A stretch of 64,000 nt of DNA. Source: Mesorhizobium sp. B2-3-4 (lineage in GTDB: Bacteria > Pseudomonadota > Alphaproteobacteria > Rhizobiales > Rhizobiaceae). Made by a program: the position numbers and the translations under genes. Below the pieces are notes generated by a model. The model saw only the letters and a program-made list of their open reading frames with translations, was not told the origin of the DNA and ran no database searches. Shown piece by piece: positions 35,243-44,859 of the stretch (the first letter of the stretch is position 1; the number at the start of each line of letters is the position of its first letter). The stretch spans positions 62,001 through 126,000 of the forward strand of contig NZ_VFVY01000001.1 of NCBI RefSeq assembly GCF_006442315.1, in the 5' to 3' direction.

Positions 35243-36244
35243 TCAGCCTTTGTCCGCGTCTCTGCGGTCGCCGGCTTGGCGGTAGCGCGCCAGCATCTCC
35301 TGCACTCCCGGTTCGCGCGCGGGCAGAGGCGGCAGGCCGCGTATGCCGCGCAGCTTGGCGACAAAGGCACCGCGCCCATACTTTCGGCGAAACTCCCGAG
35401 CTCTCGGGTGGATGCCGCACGCGGCGAGAAGCCTGCGTTTGAGATAGCTCGATTTTTTCAAGGGGGCGGGAGCAATGGCCTCGGCAAGTATTTTTGCGCG
35501 TAACGCGTCGGGCGTTGTCATGGCTGAGACGAGTTCCTGCTGCTCGGCCGCCGTCTCTTCGACATAGCTGCCCTTGCGTGTGCCGGAGAACAGGCTGAGC
35601 ACGGTCAAATGCGGCATCGTCGCGATCACGGCGCCTTTTCGCCATGCGCGGAAGAGCCAGTCCTGCGAACTCTCACAGAAGCATTCGACTGCCGGGCGCC
35701 AGGGGCCGAGCCAAGGGAGCGACGATCGCCTGACGATTTGCGCCGATCCGTATCCCGCCGTGATGACGGGATCGTAGAAGCCGTTCCTGCCAACCCCGAA
35801 GATCAGGTTCCTTGGAGGAATTCCTTGATCGGATCGCGGTTCGATGATGGCGCCGCGGGCGATGACGATGTCGGCGCCGGTCGCATCGATCCAGCCGGTG
35901 GCTGCCGCCAGATGGTCGGGGAACCAGAGGTCGTCATGGTTGAGCAAGGCGACGAAGCGCCCGCGCGCCCTTGCAAGGCCTATGTTGTTGGGGCCGGATT
36001 GTTCACCGAAATTGACCGGCAGGTCGATGTAGACGATGCGCGCATCGGCGAATTCGGCGATGACCGCCGCCGTATCGGGTCGGCAGGCGTCGCCAATCAC
36101 CAGGATCTCGAAATCCTGTACTGTCTGGCCCAGCGCGCTCCGCAGTGCTTGCCGCAAGGCGGCTGGCCGATTGTGGGTTGCGATGACGACCGAGGCGAGC
36201 GGCTCATTGCGCCCGCTGGCATCAGACTGGCCGGATCGTTGCAC
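35243..36244 (-). CDS. Glycosyltransferase family 2
   Basis: A roughly 333-residue GT-A glycosyltransferase. It has the nucleotide-sugar motif PLASVVIATHNRPAALRQAL, the LVIGDACRPD region and the DxD-like NHDDLWFPDHL. The GTG at 36244, directly after the stop of the upstream gene, is chosen as start; an ATG at 36316 would overlap that gene by 71 bases. The C-terminus is basic. It is probably co-transcribed with the epimerase-like gene for surface polysaccharide synthesis; donor and acceptor are not evident. Confidence 0.82.
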   Translation of the reverse strand: MQRSGQSDASGRNEPLASVVIATHNRPAALRQALRSALGQTVQDFEILVIGDACRPDTAAVIAEFADARIVYIDLPVNFGEQSGPNNIGLARARGRFVALLNHDDLWFPDHLAAATGWIDATGADIVIARGAIIEPRSDQGIPPRNLIFGVGRNGFYDPVITAGYGSAQIVRRSSLPWLGPWRPAVECFCESSQDWLFRAWRKGAVIATMPHLTVLSLFSGTRKGSYVEETAAEQQELVSAMTTPDALRAKILAEAIAPAPLKKSSYLKRRLLAACGIHPRAREFRRKYGRGAFVAKLRGIRGLPPLPAREPGVQEMLARYRQAGDRRDADKG

Positions 36245-36245
36245 G

Positions 36246-36791
36246 CTAAACCAGCTTGTAAGGGATGTGTTCCGTGTCTGGCGGCAAGCGCCAATGGTCG
36301 GGCGCGTCATAGGCATAGGCTTTGTCGACGAGATTGAGCAGCACGGCCGTTTCCGGCCCGAGCGCTGTCACACCGTGCCACACGCCTGGCGGAATGATGA
36401 CAATGGCCGGGCGTAGCGCGCCGACGATCTTGTGCCAGACCGTGCCGAAGCTGGGCGAAGCCTTGCGCCCGTCGTAAAGCGATATGCGCACACTCCCTGC
36501 ACTGCAGAAAAGCCGGTCCAGCGTCGCCTTGTGCGCATGCCAGCCGGTTACGGCGCCAGGATACATCGTGCGTTGAAACACTTGGCCGACAGGCGATGGA
36601 TCAAGCCCCCATCCGTCCCGAAAGACCTCGGTCAGGTAGCCGTTCGAGGTCGCGACCGGCCTGATTTCCTTGATTGCGACGCCGTCGATCGGCGGTGGAT
36701 CGATGGCAAGCCAGTCCGGCGTCACCGTCTGCGGGTCGGCTGTTCCCGTTGCCATCCATCCGTCCGGCACCGCACGGTCGTCGCTGCTCAT
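36246..36791 (-). CDS. RmlC-like cupin, dTDP-4-dehydrorhamnose 3,5-epimerase family
   Basis: About 181 residues from ATG 36791, which has GAGGGGC before it. The motifs FQRTMYPGAVTGWHAHKATLDRLF and VIIPPGVWHGVTAL fit the RmlC fold, with the histidine of the WHxH region and the later WHG. The N-terminal residues are atypical of true RmlC, so it may be a relative acting on another sugar nucleotide. It precedes a glycosyltransferase in a two-gene unit. Confidence 0.75.
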   Translation of the reverse strand: MSSDDRAVPDGWMATGTADPQTVTPDWLAIDPPPIDGVAIKEIRPVATSNGYLTEVFRDGWGLDPSPVGQVFQRTMYPGAVTGWHAHKATLDRLFCSAGSVRISLYDGRKASPSFGTVWHKIVGALRPAIVIIPPGVWHGVTALGPETAVLLNLVDKAYAYDAPDHWRLPPDTEHIPYKLV

Positions 36792-36866
36792 GTCCAAGCC
36801 CCTCAGCCTGGCCGGTTGATATGAGTTTGCTCCATCAGTGACAAGCCGGCCCCTCATTGGCCAAAC

Positions 36867-36897
36867 AAAAACCCGTGAGATTGCTCCCACGGGTTTT
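36867..36897. terminator. Bidirectional terminator
   Basis: An A-run, CCCGTG (36872-36877), a short loop, and CACGGG (36888-36893) followed by TTTT form a terminator readable on both strands. On the minus strand it ends bamE, whose stop is at 36952. Confidence 0.8.
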
Positions 36898-36951
36898 CGG
36901 TCGCCTGAGATGTTTCTGCTTCGCGAAAATCGGGCGAGCAGGATTTGATGA

Positions 36952-37470
36952 TCAGGGGGTGCCGCCGCCGGGGATACCGGGCGCCAGCTTGCTGGCGCCG
37001 CTGATGATCTGGCTGAGGAAGTTCTGGTCCTTGCCGCCGGTCGGCGTGGTGCGCGAGATGAAGTCGAAAATCTTGCCGTCCTTCAAGCCGTAATTGGCGA
37101 TCTGGGTGACGCGGCTGTCGGGGCCGAAATAGACCGCCAGCACTTTCTGGTCGATCAGCCTCGGCTTGTCGAAGGCGACGTAGCGCTTGCGCGTCTGCGA
37201 GATGTAATAAAACGCCTCGTTGTCGAAAGTCGCCGTGGTCGACGGCGTGCCAAGCGCCAGAAGCACCTGTTCGCGGCTGGAACCGACCGGCACCGAATCG
37301 ATCGCCTGCTGGTCGAGGACATAACCTTGCGTGAACGTCTCGCTCGGGCTCAGGTCGCCGATCATCTTATTGGTGTGGCATCCCGACAGCGCGGCTATGA
37401 CAGCCAGCAGCGAGATCGCGCCGGCAGGCCTGGAAGTGAAAGTCGACTTGAAATTCAGCGCGCGCAACAA
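36952..37470 (-). CDS. bamE: Outer membrane protein assembly factor BamE (SmpA/OmlA)
   Basis: A lipoprotein of the beta-barrel assembly machine. The signal ends in the lipobox AALSGC. The mature part has the BamE landmarks FTQGYVLDQQAID, VPVGSSREQVLLALGTPS and the later VLAVYFGPD. No ATG fits; three consecutive TTG codons (37473, 37470, 37467) follow a GGAGAA site, and TTG 37470 is taken. The C-terminus has a Gly/Pro-rich tail typical of alphaproteobacteria. Divergent from the bc1-chaperone gene, as in related genomes. Confidence 0.88.
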   Translation of the reverse strand: MLRALNFKSTFTSRPAGAISLLAVIAALSGCHTNKMIGDLSPSETFTQGYVLDQQAIDSVPVGSSREQVLLALGTPSTTATFDNEAFYYISQTRKRYVAFDKPRLIDQKVLAVYFGPDSRVTQIANYGLKDGKIFDFISRTTPTGGKDQNFLSQIISGASKLAPGIPGGGTP

Positions 37471-37581
37471 CAATTCTCCATTCCATCGCCGCAACTTGCG
37501 CTGGGCCGCAAAACCGGTAAACCAGCTTGCTTGCCGATGCAACAAGGCCAATTCAACAAACGGTCCCCGGAGACCATCCCC

Positions 37582-38124
37582 ATGTTCCAGCGCCTTTTTG
37601 GCCGTGAACGCCATGCCAACCGCGCTATCACCGACGCGCTTTACGCACAAATCGTGGCGGCGGCGCGGCAGACTGTGTTTTATTCCCACTGGAATGTGCC
37701 GGACACGCCGCTTGGCCGTTTCGAGATGCTGTCGCTGCACATGTTCCTGGTTCAGCACCGTTTGCGCGGTGAGGATGGCGTGGCGCAGGAGATCGCGCAG
37801 GTGCTGATCGACGAGTTCTTCCTCGATGTCGATCATTCGCTGCGCGAACTCGGCATTGGCGACGTCGGCGTGCCCAAACGCATGAAGAAGCTAGCGAAGA
37901 TGTTCTACGGCCGCACCGCCGCCTATGACGATGCGTTGGAGAGAAACGATCAGGACGGGCTGACCGCGGCACTTGCCCGCAATGTCCGTCCCGACACCGG
38001 AGCCTGGCCGGAAGCGTCGCGTCTGGCCTTCTATGTCGCCGACGCCAGCCGGCAATTGAGCGCGCAGCCGGCCGCATCGATCGTTGCCGGCGCTGTGGCG
38101 TTTCCAGTGGCCAACGGAGGCTGA
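37582..38124 (+). CDS. Ubiquinol-cytochrome c chaperone family protein (CBP3-like)
   Basis: A 180-residue protein of the Ubiq_cyt_C_chap family, involved in cytochrome b or bc1 assembly. The region ALYAQIVAAARQTVFYSHWNVPDTPLGRFEML (cited in part) and FLVQHRLRG, DEFFLDVDHSLRELGIGD are diagnostic. ATG 37582 follows CCCCGGAGA. It is followed three bases later by the DUF177 gene, a common pair in alphaproteobacteria. Confidence 0.9.
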   Translation: MFQRLFGRERHANRAITDALYAQIVAAARQTVFYSHWNVPDTPLGRFEMLSLHMFLVQHRLRGEDGVAQEIAQVLIDEFFLDVDHSLRELGIGDVGVPKRMKKLAKMFYGRTAAYDDALERNDQDGLTAALARNVRPDTGAWPEASRLAFYVADASRQLSAQPAASIVAGAVAFPVANGG

Positions 38125-38127
38125 GCG

Positions 38128-38676
38128 ATGAAACACGCGGATATGCAAAGCCCGGTATCCTTTTTCGCCAATGTCGCGCGGTTGCCGCAGAAGGGGCTGC
38201 CGGTTGTTGTAGAGGCCGACGCCTCGCAGCGCGCGGCACTTGCCGAGGCGCACGGGCTGCTGTCGGTCGAAGCCTATCGCGCCGAACTCCTGGTCGCGTC
38301 ATGGAAGCGCAATGGCGTGAAAGTGACCGGCCGTGTCGAAGCCGACATCACCCAGGCCTGCATCGTCACGCTGGACCCCATCGAGGCGCATATCGACGAG
38401 CCGGTCGAGGCGCTGCTCTTGCCCGAGGACTCCAAGCTTGGACGGCAGGGGTTCGAAGGCGGTGGCGAAATCCTGCTCGATGCGGACGGACCCGACAGTC
38501 CCGAGACCTTTTCCGGCGACACCATCGATGTCGGGGCGCTTGCCGAACAGTTTTTCGGATTGGCGATCGATCCCTATCCGCGCAAGCCTGGCGCATCGCT
38601 TGGTGCCGGCGACGACACCGGAGCGGCCGAGAATGAATTTCAGCAAAAACTGCGATCCTTGCTGGGAAAATCCTGA
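38128..38676 (+). CDS. DUF177/YceD family protein
   Basis: A 182-residue protein of the YceD family. The C-terminal motif DTIDVGALAEQFFGLAIDPYPRKPG is characteristic. In most bacteria the family sits beside rpmF and is linked to 23S rRNA or ribosome biogenesis; here no rpmF gene follows and plsX comes next. The two cysteines of some family members are not present except ACIVTL. Confidence 0.9.
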   Translation: MKHADMQSPVSFFANVARLPQKGLPVVVEADASQRAALAEAHGLLSVEAYRAELLVASWKRNGVKVTGRVEADITQACIVTLDPIEAHIDEPVEALLLPEDSKLGRQGFEGGGEILLDADGPDSPETFSGDTIDVGALAEQFFGLAIDPYPRKPGASLGAGDDTGAAENEFQQKLRSLLGKS

Positions 38677-38789
38677 AAACCTCGCCCGCGACGGAAAAGT
38701 CGGTTGTGCGACAGCCCAAAACCGCTATTTTCGCCGAAACTTCGCGATCACTAAAGCGACCTGCCGCCTAACCATGAGATGAATACCGC

Positions 38790-39860
38790 GTGATCAGGAT
38801 TTCCATCGATGCCATGGGCGGCGATCACGGACCAACCGTGGTCATTCCGGCGCTCATGACGGTCGCGACCCGCCGTCCCGACATTCGCTTCGTCATCTAC
38901 GGGCGCGAGGAACTGGTGCGTCCCGAACTCGCCAAATTTCCCAAACTGGCCGAGGTCAGCGAGTTCTTCCACTGCGAGATCGCGGTCAGGATGGACGACA
39001 AGCCGAGCCAGGCGCTGCGCCATGGCCGCTGGAAGTCGTCCATGTGGAAGGCGGTCGAGGCGGTCAAGTCCGGCGCGGCGGACGCATGCATCTCCGCCGG
39101 CAACACCGGCGCGCTGATGGCGATGTCGAAATTCTGCCTGCGCACCATGGCCACCATAGATCGCCCGGCGATCGCGGCCTTGTGGCCGACATTGCGCGGC
39201 GAAAGCGTGGTCCTGGACGTTGGCGCCACCATCGGCGCCGATGCGCACCAACTGATTGATTTCGCCATTCTGGGTACCGGCATGGCGCGTTCCGTATTCG
39301 GCATCGCCCGGCCGACGGTCGGCTTGCTCAATGTCGGCGTGGAAGAGATCAAGGGCCAGGAGGAGGTCAAGGAAGCGGGACGCATGTTGCGCGAAGCCAA
39401 CATGGCCTCGATGAACTACCATGGCTTCGTCGAAGGCGACGACATCGGCAAGGGCACGGTCGACGTCGTGGTGACGGAAGGCTTCGCCGGCAACATCGCG
39501 CTGAAGACGGCGGAAGGCACCGCGCGCCAGATAGGCGGTTATCTGCGTGCCGCGATGAGCCGCACCCTGATGGCCAAGATCGGCTATGTCTTCGCCAAGG
39601 GCGCCTTCGACCGGCTACGCGAAAAGATGGATGTCGGCCGCTCCAATGGCGGCGTGTTCCTCGGGCTGAACGGCATTGTCGTCAAAAGCCATGGCGGCGC
39701 CGATTCGGACGGTTTCGCCGCGGCGATCGAACTCGGCTACGACATGGTGCGCAACAATCTGCTCGACCGCATCGAGGCCGACCTCGATCTGTTTCATGCG
39801 CGCAACCCGCATGCCCTGACATCTAGGAAATCCGACGTCGCCGCCGACGCAAAGGAATAG
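38790..39860 (+). CDS. plsX: Phosphate acyltransferase PlsX
   Basis: A 356-residue enzyme that makes acyl-phosphate from acyl-ACP for phospholipid synthesis. The N-terminus [14 protein letters not shown] is diagnostic, as are [14 protein letters not shown] and [16 protein letters not shown]. The start is GTG 38790. It is nine bases upstream of fabH. Start of the conserved plsX-fabH-ihfA-MerR block. Confidence 0.97.
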   Translation: MIRISIDAMGGDHGPTVVIPALMTVATRRPDIRFVIYGREELVRPELAKFPKLAEVSEFFHCEIAVRMDDKPSQALRHGRWKSSMWKAVEAVKSGAADACISAGNTGALMAMSKFCLRTMATIDRPAIAALWPTLRGESVVLDVGATIGADAHQLIDFAILGTGMARSVFGIARPTVGLLNVGVEEIKGQEEVKEAGRMLREANMASMNYHGFVEGDDIGKGTVDVVVTEGFAGNIALKTAEGTARQIGGYLRAAMSRTLMAKIGYVFAKGAFDRLREKMDVGRSNGGVFLGLNGIVVKSHGGADSDGFAAAIELGYDMVRNNLLDRIEADLDLFHARNPHALTSRKSDVAADAKE

Positions 39861-39869
39861 GAAAGAATT

Positions 39870-40841
39870 TTGATCAGATCAGTTGTGCGCGGCACGGGCG
39901 CCGCGCTGCCCCGCCGCATCATGAAGAATGCCGATTTTGAAGGCATGGTCGAGACCTCCGACGAGTGGATCGCCCAGCGCACCGGTATCCGCCAGCGGCA
40001 TATAGCAGCCGACGACGAGACGACGGCTTCGCTGGGCGAGGCGGCGGCCCGCGCCGCCCTTGCCAATGCCGGATTGACCCCGGACGACATCGACCTGATC
40101 GTGCTGGCGACCTCGACGCCCAACAACACCTTCCCGGCCACCGCGGTCGAGATCCAGAACCGGCTCGGCATGCAGCACGGTTTTGCCTTCGACATGCAGG
40201 CTGTGTGCTCGGGCTTCGTCTATGCGGTGACGACCGCCGACCTCTACATCAGAGGCGGTCTGGCAAAGCGCGTGCTGGTCATCGGCTCGGAAACCTTCTC
40301 GCGCATTCTAGACTGGAACGATCGCTCGACCTGCGTGCTGTTTGGCGACGGCGCCGGCGCGCTCGTACTGGAAGCGGGCGAGGGAACCGGCACGATCGCC
40401 GACCACGGTGTCCTGGCGGCCAGCCTGCGCTCCGACGGCGCGCACAAAGAGAAGCTTTTCGTCGACGGCGGGCCATCGACGACAGGAACGGTCGGCCATC
40501 TCCGGATGGAAGGCCGCGAGGTCTTCAAGCACGCCGTCGGCATGATTACCGATGTCATCGAGGCGACTTTCTCTGCCGCTGGCATTACCGCCGAGGATCT
40601 CGATTGGTTCGTGCCGCACCAGGCCAATAAACGCATTATTGACGCTTCAGCCAAAAAGCTCGGGATAGCTGAGCAAAAGGTGGTGGTGACCGTCGATCTG
40701 CACGGTAATACCTCGGCCGCTTCCGTACCGCTGGCGCTGTCGGTGGCCGTTGCAGATGGCCGCATCAAGAAGGGTGACCTCGTGCTCCTGGAAGCGATGG
40801 GCGGGGGCTTCACCTGGGGCGCTGTGCTGGTTCGCTGGTAA
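39870..40841 (+). CDS. fabH: 3-oxoacyl-ACP synthase III
   Basis: A 323-residue condensing enzyme that starts fatty acid synthesis from acetyl-CoA and malonyl-ACP. The triad is intact: Cys in [10 protein letters not shown], His in [10 protein letters not shown], Asn in LHGNTSAAS. The start is TTG 39870, with an AGGAAAG site. Lengths and order match other alphaproteobacteria. Confidence 0.97.
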   Translation: MIRSVVRGTGAALPRRIMKNADFEGMVETSDEWIAQRTGIRQRHIAADDETTASLGEAAARAALANAGLTPDDIDLIVLATSTPNNTFPATAVEIQNRLGMQHGFAFDMQAVCSGFVYAVTTADLYIRGGLAKRVLVIGSETFSRILDWNDRSTCVLFGDGAGALVLEAGEGTGTIADHGVLAASLRSDGAHKEKLFVDGGPSTTGTVGHLRMEGREVFKHAVGMITDVIEATFSAAGITAEDLDWFVPHQANKRIIDASAKKLGIAEQKVVVTVDLHGNTSAASVPLALSVAVADGRIKKGDLVLLEAMGGGFTWGAVLVRW

Positions 40842-40941
40842 GTGCCGTACGGCTCGGTTCGGTCCTTGACCTTGCCGGATCAATTACTTAGGCTCTGCCG
40901 TTGTTGTGCCGATTTTATGTTTGAGCTGATGGGACGGTCGC

Positions 40942-41265
40942 ATGGGGGGAAAGACACTTACGCGCGCCGACCTTGCCGAGGCCGTCTACCGAAAGGTCGG
41001 CCTGTCGCGCACTGAATCCGCCGAACTCGTCGAAGCCGTGCTCGACGAAATATGCGAAGCCATCGTGCGTGGCGAAACGGTGAAGTTGTCGTCCTTTGCG
41101 ACGTTTCATGTCCGTTCCAAGAATGAGCGCATCGGGCGCAATCCCAAGACCGGTGAAGAAGTGCCGATCCTGCCACGCCGGGTGATGACCTTCAAATCGT
41201 CCAACGTACTGAAGAACCGCATCTTGCGTTCTCACCAGAACAGCAAGGCCAAGGGCGGCAAGTAG
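40942..41265 (+). CDS. ihfA: Integration host factor subunit alpha
   Basis: A 107-residue DNA-bending protein. The HU/IHF fold is evident in [19 protein letters not shown] and the signature [21 protein letters not shown]. It acts with IhfB, not in this window. It is separated from fabH by 100 bases, which may contain its own promoter. Confidence 0.96.
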   Translation: MGGKTLTRADLAEAVYRKVGLSRTESAELVEAVLDEICEAIVRGETVKLSSFATFHVRSKNERIGRNPKTGEEVPILPRRVMTFKSSNVLKNRILRSHQNSKAKGGK

Positions 41266-41480
41266 CTTCCATTGTCCGGTTGAAAACCGGCGCGGCGATG
41301 ACGCCGGGCTTGAATATTGCTTCACAAACCGCTGAAATAAAGCCCGATTCGGCAGCATGGTCGGATTGGTGTTCTGGCGTGTGATCCGTTCCGTGCTGGC
41401 GGAACGTGCTCTTCTCCTGGGTTGAGCGTGATCTCGTTCGAAGACCGTTCCGGGCCACGCCCAGCGTGAGGATTTCGCCC

Positions 41481-42020
41481 ATGGACAAGAGCCCTGACGC
41501 CTTCCGCACCATCAGCGAGGTTGCCGAAGATCTTGACCTGCCGCAGCATGTGCTGCGTTTCTGGGAAACCCGTTTCAATCAGATCAAACCGATGAAGCGC
41601 GGCGGCGGCCGTCGCTATTACCGGCCGCAGGATGTCGAACTGATCAAGGGCATCCGCCATATGCTCTACGACCAGGGCTACACCATCAAGGGCGTGCAGA
41701 AGCTGCTGCGCGAAAACGGCAATCATTTCCTGGTCGCCATAGGCAATGGCGACATGGCCGCCGTCGAAGCGATCTCGCAACGCAAGCAGGCCGACCAGGT
41801 GCCGTTGACGCCGGCCGCGCAGCCACGCGGCGGCGATGACGAACTGGTTGGCCAGCCGAGGGTCAAGCCCAGCCGCCGCTTTTTCGGCCTGGGCAAGAGC
41901 GACGAGGAAGGACCGGTTACGCCGGACGCGTCGAAACTCTCGCGCGATAATCGCGCGCTGCTGCAGGAGGCGCTGTTCGACCTCTTGGAATGCAAGCGCC
42001 TGCTCGACCAGGTGCGCTGA
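41481..42020 (+). CDS. MerR family transcriptional regulator
   Basis: A 179-residue regulator with an N-terminal MerR winged helix ([26 protein letters not shown], cited in part; [18 protein letters not shown]). The C-terminal half is a linker and short helix without obvious metal-binding Cys. The gene follows ihfA across the alphaproteobacteria. Its ligand is unknown. ATG 41481 gives the family N-terminus. Confidence 0.9.
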   Translation: MDKSPDAFRTISEVAEDLDLPQHVLRFWETRFNQIKPMKRGGGRRYYRPQDVELIKGIRHMLYDQGYTIKGVQKLLRENGNHFLVAIGNGDMAAVEAISQRKQADQVPLTPAAQPRGGDDELVGQPRVKPSRRFFGLGKSDEEGPVTPDASKLSRDNRALLQEALFDLLECKRLLDQVR

Positions 42021-42128
42021 GCGCCGCGAAGCGGTTGAAGCTTCGAAACCGGAACCCCTCTTCGCGTCAGGCGTTACGTTTCCTTCTTGGAGCTGCAAGG
42101 CTCTGCGATTTGTAAGACAAGGAAACGC

Positions 42129-42434
42129 ATGATGGCATCATTTTCCACCCTCTCCGACATCGACCTCGAAAAGCAGGTAGCGGCGCTGTCGAGGGAACTC
42201 GCGGCGCTGCGCAAGACGGTGTCAAGGCGGGGCGGCGCCTACTATGAGGATGGCCGCGATGCGGCACTCGATACCTATTCGGATCTGGCGGGGCGCCTGC
42301 GCGATGCGATGCCGGCTATTCGCGAGCGGGGCAGGGTGATCGAGAAATCGGCCCGCGATCATCCGGCGGCAGCCGCGGCAGTAGGCCTGGTAGTACTTGG
42401 CCTTGCCGCTAGCCTGTTGTTCAGCCGCCGCTGA
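42129..42434 (+). CDS. Small membrane-anchored protein, DUF883/ElaB-like
   Basis: About 101 residues. An N-terminal helical region with heptad-like spacing (LSDIDLEKQVAALSRELAAL) leads to a C-terminal membrane span (AAAAAVGLVVLGLAASLLF) and a short basic end. The layout is that of DUF883/ElaB proteins, tail-anchored proteins linked to stress and ribosomes in enterobacteria. An AAGGA site precedes the tandem ATG at 42129/42132. Confidence 0.65.
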   Translation: MMASFSTLSDIDLEKQVAALSRELAALRKTVSRRGGAYYEDGRDAALDTYSDLAGRLRDAMPAIRERGRVIEKSARDHPAAAAAVGLVVLGLAASLLFSRR

Positions 42435-42501
42435 TATCGACCTGCGGTCCGATTTTATTTGAGACGCAAAATGGCGGTCGCCCTGAAGGCGGTCGCCTTT
42501 G

Positions 42502-43470
42502 TCAACCGTGGCCTTGGCATCTGGCGCGAAGCGCTTCCGCATAGAGCCTGGCAACGCCCCTGTGCTTCCGGCGCAGGAACGCGGATTGATCGAGCCGCCA
42601 GAGCCGCTCGATCTCGCCAGCGAAGGCTGGATTGGTGGTTGTGCCGTAGCCGGCGCCTGGATAGGCGACGATTTCGCCCGCGTAGAGGCAATGGTCGGTG
42701 ACCAGGAAATCAACGCGGATATAGTCGAGATTGCCGGCGATGGCAGGCGCGACCGAGATCGCCTGTCGGACATGGTCGAGGAGTTGCGCGTTGACCGGCA
42801 CCGCCTGATCCTCGCGCGGATAATCCGGGTCGCGACCGGGCAGCGGATTGGCTTCCCGGTCGAGAAGCAGCGAACGCCCAGCCGCCTTATCCTCCACCCA
42901 GGCATGCGTTATCACGCCGCCGCAGACATGCACCTTGATGTCGGTTGCGATCCTGCCGCCGGCGAGCGCCAGCCGCTCCTCCACGAAAACCGTGGGCACG
43001 ATCTGCCAGTAAGCCCATTCACCATTGCGGCGGCCATAGCGTTTTTTCAGCCAGTGCCTTGCCTTGGCGACGATACGGTCGCGGTGAGGTTCGCCGCGGG
43101 AAACGAATATGTTCATCGCGCAGCCATGGTTCGTCTTGACGACGACATCGCTGGCCAGCAGGTCGAGAGGAATGGCGGCGGGGTCGCGCCCGGACCAGAG
43201 TGTTTCTGGTATGGCGATCTCGGCACAGGCGTTGCGGATATGGGCCTTGGCGGCAAGCTTGTCGGTCAATGTGACGAAGAGTGGATTGCGGTCCACGATT
43301 TTTCGCCAGAGCAACATCTCGTGGTATGTTCTGGGCATCCCCAGATCAGGCAGATAGCCGAGTTTCATTGCGAACCGCACCGTGAGCGCGGGATGACGAA
43401 GGGTCAGCAACAACCGTGCGACCGACAGGATAACGCGCCCCGTCCAGCGAAAATCGGCCTTGGCCCTCAT
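42502..43470 (-). CDS. TupA-like ATP-grasp protein, copy 1
   Basis: A 322-residue protein of the ATPgrasp_TupA family, probably forming an amide or ester linkage on a cell-surface polymer or small molecule. Family features are RNPLFVTLTDKLAAK, IPETLWSG, VVVKTNHGCAMN, FVEERL and DYIRVDFLV. A closely similar paralog is the next gene upstream (43645-44622). ATG 43470 (MRAKAD) is chosen because it aligns with the start of the paralog. Substrate unknown. Confidence 0.8.
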   Translation of the reverse strand: MRAKADFRWTGRVILSVARLLLTLRHPALTVRFAMKLGYLPDLGMPRTYHEMLLWRKIVDRNPLFVTLTDKLAAKAHIRNACAEIAIPETLWSGRDPAAIPLDLLASDVVVKTNHGCAMNIFVSRGEPHRDRIVAKARHWLKKRYGRRNGEWAYWQIVPTVFVEERLALAGGRIATDIKVHVCGGVITHAWVEDKAAGRSLLLDREANPLPGRDPDYPREDQAVPVNAQLLDHVRQAISVAPAIAGNLDYIRVDFLVTDHCLYAGEIVAYPGAGYGTTTNPAFAGEIERLWRLDQSAFLRRKHRGVARLYAEALRARCQGHG

Positions 43471-43533
43471 CAGCATATCCGGCGATTGTTGGCTGGGCCG
43501 ATCCGGCAGGTCGTCGGTCGGCTGTGTCCGTCT

Positions 43534-43546
43534 CGTATCGCGATTT
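43534..43546. repeat. 13-base repeat upstream of ATP-grasp copy 1
   Basis: CGTATCGCGATTT lies 64 bases upstream of the start of copy 1 and recurs at 44690-44702, about 68 bases upstream of copy 2. It contains the palindrome ATCGCGAT, so it may be a shared regulator site kept when the gene was duplicated. Confidence 0.55.
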
Positions 43547-43644
43547 GTGTTTTAGTAAAAGCTTTCGCAGGGCGTCGCCGCATCGGATTTGCCTGGATGT
43601 CGACATGACTTCGCCCCTCGGGCGCGGCCTCGTCGCAACTCTCG

Positions 43645-44622
43645 TCAGCCGTTTGCGATACCGCTCCGGCATCTGGCGCGAAGCGCGTCTGCATAGAGGC
43701 GCATCAGACCCGTATGCGGCCGGCGCAGGAAGGCCGACTGGTCGAGCCGCCAGAGCCGCTCGATTTCCGCGGCGATGGCCGGATTTGTCCACGTGCCATA
43801 GCCGGCGGCCGAATAGACGGTGATCTCGCCGGCGTAAAGCCGATCGTCGGTGACCAGAAAGTCGATCCTGACATAGTCGAGGTCGCCGGCTATGTCGGGG
43901 GCGATCGAGATTGCCTGGCCAACATAGTCGATGAGCCGCGCATTGACAGGCAGAGCCTGGTTCTCGCGGGGATAATCCGGATCGCGCCCGGGCAATGGAG
44001 TGGCATGGCGGTCGAAAAGCAGTGACCGCTCGGCGTGCTTATCCTCGACCCAGACATGCGATATCACGCCGCTGCAGACATGGACCTTGATGTCGGTGGC
44101 GATCGTCCCGCCGCAAAGCGCAAGCCGCTCTTCCACGAAGATGGTCGGCACGACAGGCCAATAGGCCCATTCGCCATTGCGCCGGCCATAGCGTTTCCTG
44201 AGCCAGCGGCTCGCCTTGCGGATAATGGCGGTGCGATCTGGTTCGCCCCTGGAAACGAACAGGTTCATCGCGCAGCCATGGCTTGCCTTGACCACGACGG
44301 TGCCGGTCAGCAGGCCGGCTGGGATATTGGCGGCATTGCGCCCGGACCACAGCGTTTCCGGTATGGCGATCTCGGGGCAAGCGTCCCGGATATAGACCTT
44401 GGCCGCGAGCTTGTCGGTCAGCGTCACGAACAGCGGGTTGCGATCGAGGATCTTTCGCCAGAGCAACAGCTCGTGGTAGCGCGCGGGCGCGGCCGGATTG
44501 GGCAGATAGCCCAGTTTGATGACGAACCGCACGACCAGGACAGGGTGAAGCAGCGTCAGCCAAATTCGCGCGGCCGACAGGACAATACGGTCTGTCCGGG
44601 AAAGATCGGCCTTGGCCGTCAT
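43645..44622 (-). CDS. TupA-like ATP-grasp protein, copy 2
   Basis: A 325-residue paralog of the gene at 42502, alignable over the whole length with few gaps (for example RNPLFVTLTDKLAAK, EIAIPETLWSGR, PLPGRDPDYPRE, LDQSAFLRR identical or nearly so). All ATP-grasp landmarks are kept (VVVKASHGCAMN, FVEERL, DYVRIDFLV). It starts at ATG 44622. Both copies are on the minus strand, 174 bases apart. Confidence 0.8.
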   Translation of the reverse strand: MTAKADLSRTDRIVLSAARIWLTLLHPVLVVRFVIKLGYLPNPAAPARYHELLLWRKILDRNPLFVTLTDKLAAKVYIRDACPEIAIPETLWSGRNAANIPAGLLTGTVVVKASHGCAMNLFVSRGEPDRTAIIRKASRWLRKRYGRRNGEWAYWPVVPTIFVEERLALCGGTIATDIKVHVCSGVISHVWVEDKHAERSLLFDRHATPLPGRDPDYPRENQALPVNARLIDYVGQAISIAPDIAGDLDYVRIDFLVTDDRLYAGEITVYSAAGYGTWTNPAIAAEIERLWRLDQSAFLRRPHTGLMRLYADALRARCRSGIANG

Positions 44623-44689
44623 TGGGGATACCTGGCCTTGTCAGCGAAGTCTGATCCGGCAGCGCGCGCCGGTCAGAAATATCCCTTGC

Positions 44690-44702
44690 CGTATCGCGAT
44701 TT
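44690..44702. repeat. 13-base repeat upstream of ATP-grasp copy 2
   Basis: A second exact copy of CGTATCGCGATTT, in the same orientation and at nearly the same distance from its gene as the copy at 43534. See that entry for the palindromic core. Confidence 0.55.
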
Positions 44703-44802
44703 GGCTTCGCGTTGAAGCCCTCGCTTGTCGTAGCCACCGCGCCTCTTTCCAGCGACGGTTCGATTGGCCCGAATTATCCAGGCCCGGCGTTGCTCGACCA
44801 AG

Positions 44803-44840
44803 GAAGACCAGCCTTGAACAAGAAGCCAAGGCCGGTCTTC
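44803..44840. terminator. Long hairpin downstream of the His-rich gene
   Basis: Arms GAAGACCAGCCTTG (44803-44816) and CAAGGCCGGTCTTC (44827-44840) pair over 14 bp with one mismatch or wobble. On the minus strand it lies 20 bases after the polyhistidine gene. The T content after it is low (CTTCCTTGG), so it may stabilise the transcript or terminate weakly. Confidence 0.55.
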
Positions 44841-44859
44841 TCGTTGGCAGTCGATATGC

